Origin: UBA969 sp041694635
GTDB taxonomy: Bacteria; Planctomycetota; Planctomycetia; Gemmatales; Gemmataceae
Assembly (NCBI GenBank): GCA_041694635.1
Contig: JBDNHI010000073.1
Span: forward strand, 1 to 15,169
Direction: 5' to 3'
DNA length: 15,169 bases
The notes beneath the pieces are model-generated. The model was not told the origin of the DNA and made no database searches. It saw only the letters and a program-made list of their open reading frames with translations. Made by a program: the position numbers and the translations under genes. Shown piece by piece: positions 7,652-14,568 of this stretch (position 1 is the first letter of the stretch; each line of letters opens with the position of its first letter).

Positions 7652-9778
7652 TCACTGCCCTTCGATAATCAAATCAGGCCGGGTACTTTTTAATTGCTCT
7701 ATTCCTTTAGGGGTAACTCCCTTGACCCCACTAAGAGAAATTTTGCGAAGCTTTTTGATTGCAGCAAGTTTCATAAGGCCAGCATCGGTCAGATTTGCCC
7801 CACTAATCTTAAACTCCTCGAGAAAAGGTAATTTTGAAAGGTCTTCCAAAGGTGCATCGGTGACGCTGACCTTGCCACTGTTAAGCGAAATGGAACGAAG
7901 GGACTTAATTTTTGCAGCTAGAAATAGAGCTTCATCGGTGCATTGGCCATCAAAGAGGTCAAGTTCAGTAATTGGCAAAGTAGTAAGGCCGGCAATCATT
8001 TTCCCTGTGGACCCGAGTTCTGTACTGCCAATCCCTATGCGGTTCAAATGCTTATGGGAAGAAAGGTGTTCCAATGAGGCATCGGTGAAATGAGTATGCG
8101 CCATCCATAGGCGCTCTAGGTCGCCAATTCCTACAATCGCCTTGAGCCCTGCATCGTTGGTTTTAGCATGATGCATGTTGAGATTACGCAGATTTTTTAA
8201 GGACTTTAGGTTTTTAAATCCCTCCCCCGTGCAAGGAGTGGAAGCCAGCGAAAAGTCTCGAAGCTCAACCAAAGATGCCAAAGGCGCAAGATCATCATCT
8301 GTAACTGGGCAAAGAGTCAGGCTAAGAGTTTCAAGTCCTGTCAGCGTTGCAACCTGCTTCATCGCTTCCAAATGAACCTCACAGTTACTCAAATCCAATC
8401 GTCTGATGGTCTTAAACCCAGCGATTTTAGAAATCCAAGCATCGTTAACTTTTTTATTGATGGTACCTTTCCCTTTTCCCGGATTAACACCATCATTAAG
8501 ATTAATAAAAACCGGTATATCAAAGAGGGTCATCGCCTCGTGCCCAACGGCTTTACGAAGTTGATTAGGCCCTGCCAAATCAAACATTACGGTTCCACCA
8601 ATCTCCTCGACATCCTTTTTTAAGACTAGAAACCGCTTGGAATCCTCTGCTGCTTTTTCAATTTCGAGAAGATACTTTTTGACAGTGTTTTTAAGATATT
8701 CGTCCTTAAGATTATTAATAAGAGAATTGCGATCTAAAGAGTTGTTTGACAAAATCTGTTCAATAAGAGCGTGGTCTGAACTTTGAATTGGGTTGGTTTT
8801 AGTCACAACAGGTGGGAGTTTCACTTTGGAATAATATATGTTGGTCTTACCTTCATGCGATGAATAGTAGCTTATCCATAACAAGCCTTGGTTGAAAACC
8901 AGACCCGCATAGCTGGTATCGCCACCCGAAGGAAGGGAAAGAAATTCGGTAATGGTTGCAGCTTTAGGATCGACCCAGCAAAGTGCGGTACGAACTTTCT
9001 TATCATAAAGCCTAACCGCAGCCACTATGCGACCATCGGGAAGAAGGATCATATGAGGGCCACCAATTTTGGTTTTCAAGTCCTTCCATTCCCAGGTAGT
9101 GAAGGGGGCTAAAGAAACTCCGAGTAGTCCGGTGTTTGGTTTGCCATCGCGCCTTAAAAGGCAATAAGCGGTATCCCCATCAAAAACAATGGAAGTTTCG
9201 TTCGGATAACCAACATCGAAGAGTTTAGGGACAAGGGTATCAAACTTCTTGCCATCGCTACTGGAATAAAGCCTGACGGATTGATCCTTAGCACAGCCAT
9301 AGCCAATGCCATAGGCTTTGCCCTTATGCCAAGTGACGCGCCAAAGCCAAAAATCGGGGTCGCCAATTTTATGCTTCTCGCTCCAGACTCTGCCGTCCTT
9401 GGAAAACCAAGCCAGCGATTGATGGGTCTTCTTCGATTTATCATGGGTAGCTTCTGCGCCACATAGCATAAGCTGGCCATCGGGAGTAATCGTAATCTTA
9501 GCATCTCGAAGATCCGAGTTTTTAGAAGAGACTAAAGCGACGGAGTCCCATTTCTCACCATCAGCGGAAGAGATGACACGGAGGGCACCATCCGGAGAAA
9601 CATGGCCCTTGCCTTCGCGAAAGACGCAAAACCAACGATCTTTGAAAAAGACTAAATCGGTGAAAGCGTTATGAGGAGCCTTGTCCCAGATTTTTTTACC
9701 TGCAACAATGGCGGGCGACTCTTGAGCCAAAGCCAAGGTGCTGCAAAATAAAATCCCAATCCATGCGAATCGAAACAT
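7652..9778 (-). CDS. Secreted sialidase-like beta-propeller fused to leucine-rich repeats
   Basis: This is a 708-residue exported protein of unknown function. The signal peptide is residues 1-19 (IGILFCSTLALAQ). Residues ~24-320 form a sialidase/BNR-type propeller with three Asp-box-like motifs: SSADGEKW (70-77), FSKDGRVW (125-132) and SSSDGKKF (172-179). Family-like Arg motifs FREG (53-56) and LRRDG (208-212) are also present. A polar, probably helical linker covers about 330-395. The C-terminal part (about 395-705) holds some ten LRRs of about 24 residues with the planctomycete-style 'tDagL' pattern, e.g. TNDAGL, FTDASL, LTDAGL. The catalytic state is uncertain: I cannot assign the full Arg triad and nucleophilic Tyr of true sialidases. 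AAGGAGA lies just upstream of ATG 9778. The gene sits 141 bases downstream of the PLP-enzyme gene on the same strand. Confidence 0.85.
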   Translation of the reverse strand: MFRFAWIGILFCSTLALAQESPAIVAGKKIWDKAPHNAFTDLVFFKDRWFCVFREGKGHVSPDGALRVISSADGEKWDSVALVSSKNSDLRDAKITITPDGQLMLCGAEATHDKSKKTHQSLAWFSKDGRVWSEKHKIGDPDFWLWRVTWHKGKAYGIGYGCAKDQSVRLYSSSDGKKFDTLVPKLFDVGYPNETSIVFDGDTAYCLLRRDGKPNTGLLGVSLAPFTTWEWKDLKTKIGGPHMILLPDGRIVAAVRLYDKKVRTALCWVDPKAATITEFLSLPSGGDTSYAGLVFNQGLLWISYYSSHEGKTNIYYSKVKLPPVVTKTNPIQSSDHALIEQILSNNSLDRNSLINNLKDEYLKNTVKKYLLEIEKAAEDSKRFLVLKKDVEEIGGTVMFDLAGPNQLRKAVGHEAMTLFDIPVFINLNDGVNPGKGKGTINKKVNDAWISKIAGFKTIRRLDLSNCEVHLEAMKQVATLTGLETLSLTLCPVTDDDLAPLASLVELRDFSLASTPCTGEGFKNLKSLKNLRNLNMHHAKTNDAGLKAIVGIGDLERLWMAHTHFTDASLEHLSSHKHLNRIGIGSTELGSTGKMIAGLTTLPITELDLFDGQCTDEALFLAAKIKSLRSISLNSGKVSVTDAPLEDLSKLPFLEEFKISGANLTDAGLMKLAAIKKLRKISLSGVKGVTPKGIEQLKSTRPDLIIEGQ

Positions 9779-9794
9779 ACTCTTCTCCTTTAAA

Positions 9795-9810
9795 ACTTAC
9801 TTACTTACTT
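9795..9810. repeat. (ACTT)4 short tandem repeat
   Basis: Four perfect ACTT units lie 17-32 bases upstream of the propeller-LRR start, immediately upstream of its ribosome-binding site. A change in copy number would alter leader spacing but not the reading frame. It is a small repeat and could be chance. Confidence 0.5.
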
Positions 9811-9919
9811 GCTTGAGTTTACGGTGGGGATTTAAGCAACCACTTTAAAACCTCTTTGCAAAAGGCAGACAGCAAATTCCCTTCCAAGTGACCCTAGGCA
9901 ACAACGCCAACGATTTCGT

Positions 9920-11032
9920 TCATGTCATTTTCCCGGAACCTTCAATGGGCCAAACTTCAACGACTAGGTTATTTTCATGCACAATAAGCTCTCGATGCAA
10001 GTTACAGGTTGTGCAGGCATGAGTGGGAATAAAATGTAAGGTTTGGCCAATCTGCCAATCTGGGCATTGATTGATGACGCAATGCTCTTCCGCAAGGAAG
10101 AAAGGAATTTCCACATTGGGAAAACCTTGAATCTCAGGCGACCCAAATTCGCAACCCGCACCCTTGATCCCAAGGTCGATAACTGCTTTAGAAGGAACCG
10201 GCCTGCTGATAACCCGGACCAAAATAGAAAGAGCGATTTCAAATTCTGGAAGCAGCTTTTTATACTGCTTATCCATGGTAACATAAGTGCCTGCTTGGAT
10301 CTCATTTACTCCCTCCATTACACCTGTGCTATTGTAGGTGGCACTAGAACACCCGCTAATACATGGGACTATAATCCCAGCATTTTCAATCAGCCTGCGA
10401 GTATCCACAGCCAGTTTCATTGCAGCTTGCGCACGCAAAGTTCTTTCAGCACGATCGAGCACATTAACTAAATGCCCTTCATAAGCTTGTAAACCTGCAA
10501 AGCGAATGCCAGGCAATTGCAAAATCTTCTGGACCAGTTCAAGTGCAGCGGCACCAGGTTGGACGCCACACCTCCCCATGCCAATATCCACCTCCACCAA
10601 AAGATTAACTTGCGAGGATTCTTTTTTTGCACTATTAGAGATGTCAATAATTTGCTTTATATGATCCACTGCAACAGAGACATGGGCCTTTTTTGCAAGT
10701 TTTGCAAGCCTTGTTGTTTTTAACTCACCCACCACTTGGTTGGCAATTAGCACATTTTCGATACCATGGGCAACAAGCAACTCTGCTTCAGCAAGCTTGG
10801 CACAGGTCATGCCAACAGCACCTGCAGCGATTTGTTTTTTTGCAAGGGTGACGCATTTATGATTTTTGAAATGCGGCCTTAGTTTCGATGAACGAGTATT
10901 AAAGAAAGTAGCCATCTGATTCAGATTGCGATTCAATGCAATCCGATTCAGCAAAAGCGAAGGAGTTTCAATCTGGTCTAAAGACAAACCAATTCTAGGG
11001 TCTACTCCCCCTTTTAAGTCGATTCCGGCCAT
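9920..11032 (-). CDS. D-threonine aldolase / D-serine dehydratase family PLP enzyme
   Basis: This is a 370-residue cytoplasmic fold-III (alanine-racemase-like) PLP enzyme that should cleave or dehydrate a D-beta-hydroxy-amino acid. The N-terminal barrel (about 20-265) carries the PLP lysine Lys56 in RPHFKNHK, EVDIGMGRCGV, and the phosphate-binding region SGCSSATY followed by EIQAGTYVTMD. The C-terminal D-serine-dehydratase-like domain has PTHACTTCNL, with His338 and Cys340 as the expected metal ligands. Candidate activities are D-threonine aldolase, 3-hydroxy-D-aspartate aldolase or D-serine dehydratase; sequence alone does not separate them. ATG 11032 lies inside the end of the aldehyde dehydrogenase gene (19-base overlap) and is preceded by GGAG about eight bases upstream, so the two are translationally coupled and likely act in one pathway. 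Confidence 0.85.
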   Translation of the reverse strand: MAGIDLKGGVDPRIGLSLDQIETPSLLLNRIALNRNLNQMATFFNTRSSKLRPHFKNHKCVTLAKKQIAAGAVGMTCAKLAEAELLVAHGIENVLIANQVVGELKTTRLAKLAKKAHVSVAVDHIKQIIDISNSAKKESSQVNLLVEVDIGMGRCGVQPGAAALELVQKILQLPGIRFAGLQAYEGHLVNVLDRAERTLRAQAAMKLAVDTRRLIENAGIIVPCISGCSSATYNSTGVMEGVNEIQAGTYVTMDKQYKKLLPEFEIALSILVRVISRPVPSKAVIDLGIKGAGCEFGSPEIQGFPNVEIPFFLAEEHCVINQCPDWQIGQTLHFIPTHACTTCNLHRELIVHENNLVVEVWPIEGSGKMT

Positions 11033-12492
11033 GAACTTTTCTCCATTGAAAGGGAATAAAGCAATGATTTTGAATTGGTGTATTCGTGAACAGCTTCATC
11101 GAAACCAAGTTCAGCACCTATCCCACTCATTTTGTAACCAAAGACAGGGATATTAGGTCTAAGGGCGCCTCCGCCATTGATTGCAATACGGCCGGCTTTC
11201 AAAAGTCGTGCCACGCGCAAGGCCCTGCGTCCTTCCGAAGTCCAGAGGTTCGCCATCAGGCCAAAATCACAATCATTAGCAATTCTGATAGCTTCGGCTT
11301 CATCGTGAAAAGTCATTACACTTAAAACCGGGCCAAAAACTTCTTCCTTCGCAATGGTCATCGAAGCGGTGACCTTATCAAAAATAACTGGAGGATGAAA
11401 ACAAGTTTCAGTTCCCCTTACCAACGGATTTGTCAGGACACAACTCGCACCTTCGCTCTTAGCTTTTTCAACATAAGACTCAACAACTTTACGATGTTGA
11501 AAAGTTGCAAGACAACCAAGTTGGGTACTAGGATCGGTAGGATCGCCCTGTTTAAGATTACGAACCTTGGCCAATATTTTGTGCAACAGTTCATCATGCT
11601 GGCTGGCATGAACCAGTAACCTTGAACCCGCAACACAAACTTGACCCAGATTATAAAAGATCCCCGTGACCACGCCATTGACAACCTGATCGATGGGAGC
11701 ATCCGGAAAAACAATACTGGGCGACTTGCCCCCCAACTCTAAAAGCACTCCTTTCATGCCGATTTTTGCAGCTTGCAACATCTGCACTCCGGTCTGATGC
11801 CTGCCTGTAAAAGTAATTTTGTCGATGCCCTTGTGTTCAACAAGTGCGGTGCCTGCCTCTGCCCCGGTGCCATGAATCACATTAATTACACCCGGGGGAA
11901 ATCCAACTTCCAAAGCAAGTTTTGCAAGCATCAATGCGGAAAGGGGGGAAACTTCAGAAGGCTTAAGCACCACGGTATTGCCACAGGCAAGCAGCGGAGC
12001 AAGCTTGATTGCTGCGTTCGTCAAGGGGAAATTCCAAGGCACGATAGCTGCAATAACCCCCATAGGTTCCCTAAATTGCATGGTAACATTATCGGGTAGG
12101 TTACCATAACACTTGCCCGAAATTTTATCGCAAAGGCCGGCATAACTTTCAAAAAGATCCGCAGCACAGGGGACATCGAAACTTCGGGTATCCCGAATAG
12201 GTTTGCCTACATTTAATGTGTCCGTCATGGCAAAATCTTCAAGGTTATCCCTGATTCGTTCTGCAAGCTTAAAAAGCAATCTTCCTCGAAGTAAAGGATC
12301 CATCGTAGGCCATGGTCCGTCATCAAAAGCTTTGCGGGCAGCCTTAACCGCTATGTCAACATCTTCTGCCTGTGCAAGGGCAACACTTGCAAGAAGGGCT
12401 CCGGTTGCAGGGTTGATCACATCCCATTTTTTACCTGCAACCCCATCCACCCAGTTATTATTAATGAAAAGTTTATCAGGCCATGATTTCAT
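11014..12492 (-). CDS. NAD(P)+-dependent aldehyde dehydrogenase
   Basis: This is a full-length (492 residues) cytoplasmic ALDH-superfamily enzyme oxidising an aldehyde to the acid. Visible motifs are VPWNFPL with Asn154, NTVVLKPSE with Lys177, the general base Glu252 in LELGGKSP, the nucleophile Cys286 in GQVCVAGSR, and Glu384 in EEVFGPV. The nucleotide-binding turn, normally FTGS, reads FTGRHQTG (Arg231), which is unusual. The overall look is betaine-aldehyde/gamma-aminobutyraldehyde-type ALDH, but the substrate is not determined. ATG 12492 is preceded by AAGAGG at a suitable distance. Ten bases upstream ends the symporter remnant; downstream the PLP-enzyme gene overlaps by 19 bases. The substrate may be the aldehyde released by that aldolase-type partner. 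Confidence 0.92.
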   Translation of the reverse strand: MKSWPDKLFINNNWVDGVAGKKWDVINPATGALLASVALAQAEDVDIAVKAARKAFDDGPWPTMDPLLRGRLLFKLAERIRDNLEDFAMTDTLNVGKPIRDTRSFDVPCAADLFESYAGLCDKISGKCYGNLPDNVTMQFREPMGVIAAIVPWNFPLTNAAIKLAPLLACGNTVVLKPSEVSPLSALMLAKLALEVGFPPGVINVIHGTGAEAGTALVEHKGIDKITFTGRHQTGVQMLQAAKIGMKGVLLELGGKSPSIVFPDAPIDQVVNGVVTGIFYNLGQVCVAGSRLLVHASQHDELLHKILAKVRNLKQGDPTDPSTQLGCLATFQHRKVVESYVEKAKSEGASCVLTNPLVRGTETCFHPPVIFDKVTASMTIAKEEVFGPVLSVMTFHDEAEAIRIANDCDFGLMANLWTSEGRRALRVARLLKAGRIAINGGGALRPNIPVFGYKMSGIGAELGFDEAVHEYTNSKSLLYSLSMEKSSWPEST

Positions 12493-12502
12493 GTTTAACC
12501 TC

Positions 12503-12739
12503 TTACCCCCTCTTCAGACCAGGTCTTGGTACTCTTACCAGCGCACTTGTTAATGCACCCAAAGTAATCCCCACAACTAAAAAACCAGACATCATCCAAA
12601 CAAAGCTAATCACCATAGGCAATCCAACTTGTTTGGAATATACAATCAATATTGCAGTAGCGATACTGACAAACAAACCAATCCATGGCCCAGTAGTATT
12701 CGTCCATGGCACAAACAATGCAAGAAAGATGAAGCGCAG
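12503..12739 (-). pseudogene. C-terminal remnant of a probable sodium:solute symporter
   Basis: The open frame encodes about 78 residues, bounded upstream by TGA at 12742-12740. It is strongly hydrophobic, with segments FIFLALFV, GPWIGLFVSIATAILIVY and ISFVWMMSGFLVVGITL. The pattern 'FxxLxLFVPWTNTTGPWIG ... ISFVWxxxGFLVV' resembles the last two or three helices of the SSF superfamily, whose C-terminal part commonly reads like 'FLLGLF...N..GA..G ... ISFLWY..IGF'. Full members have 12 or more helices, so nearly all of the gene is absent. Frames upstream on the same strand contain stops and show no symporter-like sequence. The only in-frame starts are TTG 12718 and CTG 12739, neither with a Shine-Dalgarno. 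The position, 10 bases before the aldehyde dehydrogenase, suggests the operon once began with a transporter. A genuine small membrane protein is the alternative. Confidence 0.5.
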
Positions 12740-12803
12740 TCAACAGATTAATCAGCTTAAAACAGCGCTTCACAAGGTTCCCTTCAATAAAAAAATTCAA
12801 CAT

Positions 12804-12825
12804 ACTCAGGACTTACGCAGTTGCC
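12804..12825. mobile_element. Possible insertion-sequence or MITE end
   Basis: ACTCAGGACTTACGCA (12804-12819), continuing into GTTGCC, resembles terminal inverted repeats I recall from bacterial insertion sequences and MITEs that read TGCGTAAGTCCT on the other strand. No matching inverted copy and no transposase is present in the window. It lies about 65 bases beyond the point where the symporter frame breaks. The call rests on recalled similarity, so confidence is low. Confidence 0.3.
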
Positions 12826-12928
12826 GGCCTTGAGAACCCCAGCCAGCGGGTATTTCGCGTTCCCAGGATTAGACTCTAGATATACAGGGTCAGGAAACAC
12901 AAAATAAAAGTTAAAGATGAATAAAGCC

Positions 12929-12958
12929 TGTACATTCTTTCTTTAGATAAGCTATACT
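12929..12958 (+). promoter_or_regulatory. Candidate promoter of the DUF1501 gene
   Basis: TGTACA (12929-12934) and TATACT (12953-12958) are separated by 18 bases. The -10 hexamer is one base from consensus and lies 31 bases upstream of the ATG. Apart from this, the divergent interval 12740-12989 shows only the insertion-sequence-like motif at 12804-12825. Confidence 0.35.
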
Positions 12959-12989
12959 TAAGACCCGCCCAGATTAAAGTGAGGAATTT

Positions 12990-14396
12990 ATGCTAGAAAT
13001 TTCTGTAAGCAGCGAGAAGGTAAGCCGTAGGAAACTATTGCAAGCAGGTGGCCTGTCACTTTTCGGCATGACTATGCCAAACATTCTAAAGGCGGCGCAG
13101 CAATCTAATTCTCGCCATCAGGCCAAGGCAAAATCTGTCATCCTGTTCAACTTACTGGGCGGCCCCAGCCATATGGATATGTTCGACCTCAAGCCCCAAG
13201 CGCCTTCGGGGGTTCGAGGAGAGTTTAATCCTATTTCGACCTCGCTATCTGGGTTACAAATATGCGAACATCTGCCCAACACCGCAAAATGGATGCACAA
13301 GACTACCCTGATAAGAACCATCACGCACAAGCATAACTCTCATAACCCGTTACCAATTATGACAGGGTATACGGAGGGAAATCCCGCCGCCCTTTCTCCG
13401 GACCCCAACGACCCCCCCGATATCGGAGCAGTGTGCCAATATTTGGGTTTAGGAAAAAATGATGTGCCTGGGGCAGTCTGTCTGCCTTGCTATCCTGGTT
13501 GGGGTGATGGGCATAGGCGACCTGGGCCGTACGGCGGTTTTCTAGGAAGCCAATACAATCCGGTTTTCTCCCTTTGCGAGCCTAAATTTAACTCCGAACC
13601 TGTTAAAAAACATTACGAACCGGTCATGCCTATTGGCGAACCTTTCATGCCCGGCATTGGCAACCCTTTGGAAATGTCTGTCGAGCGGTTCGATGGCCGT
13701 AAATCTCTATTAGAACGCCTTGATCTTGCTTTTAAAAAGCAACGCAATTTTGCCCAACGCAATAGCATGGACATCCATCAAAAAAGAGCTTTTGACTTAT
13801 TAACTTCTAGTAAAACTCGCGACGCCTTCGACCTTTCCAAAGAACCGGAACAAATTCGCGACCGATATGGCCGTAACCTCTATGGCGCAAGTATGCTCGT
13901 CGCTCGCAGGTTGGTCGAAGCTGGTGTTCCATTCATTAGTGTTCATCAAGAAATATTCAAGCACTACGGCCACGCTTACGATATGCACGAAAACAACTTT
14001 GGTATGCTGAAAAACTTTAACCTGCCTATCCTTGATAAAATTTTCTCTGCCCTTATGCAAGATCTCCAAGACCGAGGGTTATTCGATTCCACCTTGGTTA
14101 TTGTTATGGGGGAAATGGGAAGGTCTCCAAGAATTAATGCGAGCGCAGGTCGCGAGCACTGGCCTCAATGTGGATTTGCTCTCCTTGCGGGCGGCGGAGT
14201 CAAGCAGGGAATGGTTCATGGCAGTACCGATAAAGATGCGGGATACCCCATGGATCACCCCGTACACCCTGCTGAACTAATCGCAACTATTTATCAATTG
14301 CTTGGCATTGATCCACACACGATCATTTACGATAAAATTGGTAGACCTTATGCGGTTGCTCGGGGCAGCGATCCCATTAAAGCAATTATAGCATAG
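12990..14396 (+). CDS. DUF1501 family protein, Tat-exported
   Basis: This is a 468-residue protein of the DUF1501 family, related to the alkaline-phosphatase/sulfatase fold; the biochemical role of the family is not established. It starts with a Tat signal: SRRKLL at 12-17, then GGLSLFGMTMP. It therefore should fold in the cytoplasm and be exported. The body begins with the conserved NLLGGPSHMDMFDLKP and ends with GEMGRSPRIN (374-383), GREHWP (387-392) and HPVHPAELIATIYQLLGIDP, all typical of the family. Planctomycete members are usually encoded beside a DUF1549/DUF1553 cytochrome-type protein; no such gene is here. GAGGA at 12981-12985 is a well-placed ribosome-binding site for ATG 12990, and a candidate promoter lies just upstream. 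It is divergent from the aldehyde dehydrogenase operon. Confidence 0.92.
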   Translation: MLEISVSSEKVSRRKLLQAGGLSLFGMTMPNILKAAQQSNSRHQAKAKSVILFNLLGGPSHMDMFDLKPQAPSGVRGEFNPISTSLSGLQICEHLPNTAKWMHKTTLIRTITHKHNSHNPLPIMTGYTEGNPAALSPDPNDPPDIGAVCQYLGLGKNDVPGAVCLPCYPGWGDGHRRPGPYGGFLGSQYNPVFSLCEPKFNSEPVKKHYEPVMPIGEPFMPGIGNPLEMSVERFDGRKSLLERLDLAFKKQRNFAQRNSMDIHQKRAFDLLTSSKTRDAFDLSKEPEQIRDRYGRNLYGASMLVARRLVEAGVPFISVHQEIFKHYGHAYDMHENNFGMLKNFNLPILDKIFSALMQDLQDRGLFDSTLVIVMGEMGRSPRINASAGREHWPQCGFALLAGGGVKQGMVHGSTDKDAGYPMDHPVHPAELIATIYQLLGIDPHTIIYDKIGRPYAVARGSDPIKAIIA

Positions 14397-14497
14397 TTAG
14401 AATTTAAGTTCCGAGCGTAGGTTACATTTACGATGTGGCAAACAATTGAATGAGGCAGATGATTTTAAGATTAAAACAGGAAAAAGCGCTGGAATTA

Positions 14498-14535
14498 GCG
14501 GGTTACTTTTAAATCATAGGACCCGCGCTAGCGGG
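14498..14535. repeat. Mutually exclusive GC-rich stems in the convergent intergenic region
   Basis: ACCCGC at 14521-14526 can pair with GCGGGT at 14498-14503 (17-base loop). Alternatively, its CCCGC can pair with GCGGG at 14531-14535 (4-base loop GCTA). The two stems compete for the same bases. They lie between the convergent ends of the DUF1501 and Mrr genes, so a bidirectional terminator or a repetitive palindromic intergenic element is plausible. Apart from these arms and the hairpin at 14539-14568, nothing else is evident in 14397-14566. Confidence 0.4.
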
Positions 14536-14538
14536 GTG

Positions 14539-14568
14539 AGTCGGCTGCAATGATTGGTTAGCCCGACT
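14539..14568 (-). terminator. Hairpin at the 3' end of the Mrr gene
   Basis: AGTCGG (14539-14544) and CCGACT (14563-14568) form a perfect six-pair stem, extendable by two more pairs past a bulged C. It overlaps the Mrr stop codon (14569-14567). No U-run follows immediately on the minus strand, so it may act together with the neighbouring GC-rich stems rather than as a classic intrinsic terminator. Confidence 0.35.

Noticed and set aside
7605..8093. 162-residue frame on + antisense to the LRR region
   Set aside because: The opposite strand carries clear LRR periodicity; the antisense translation has no family features.
12606..12803. 65-residue - frame overlapping the symporter remnant
   Set aside because: Its translation is low-quality and Cys-rich, with no family pattern; the overlapping frame at 12503-12739 matches symporter-type helices better.
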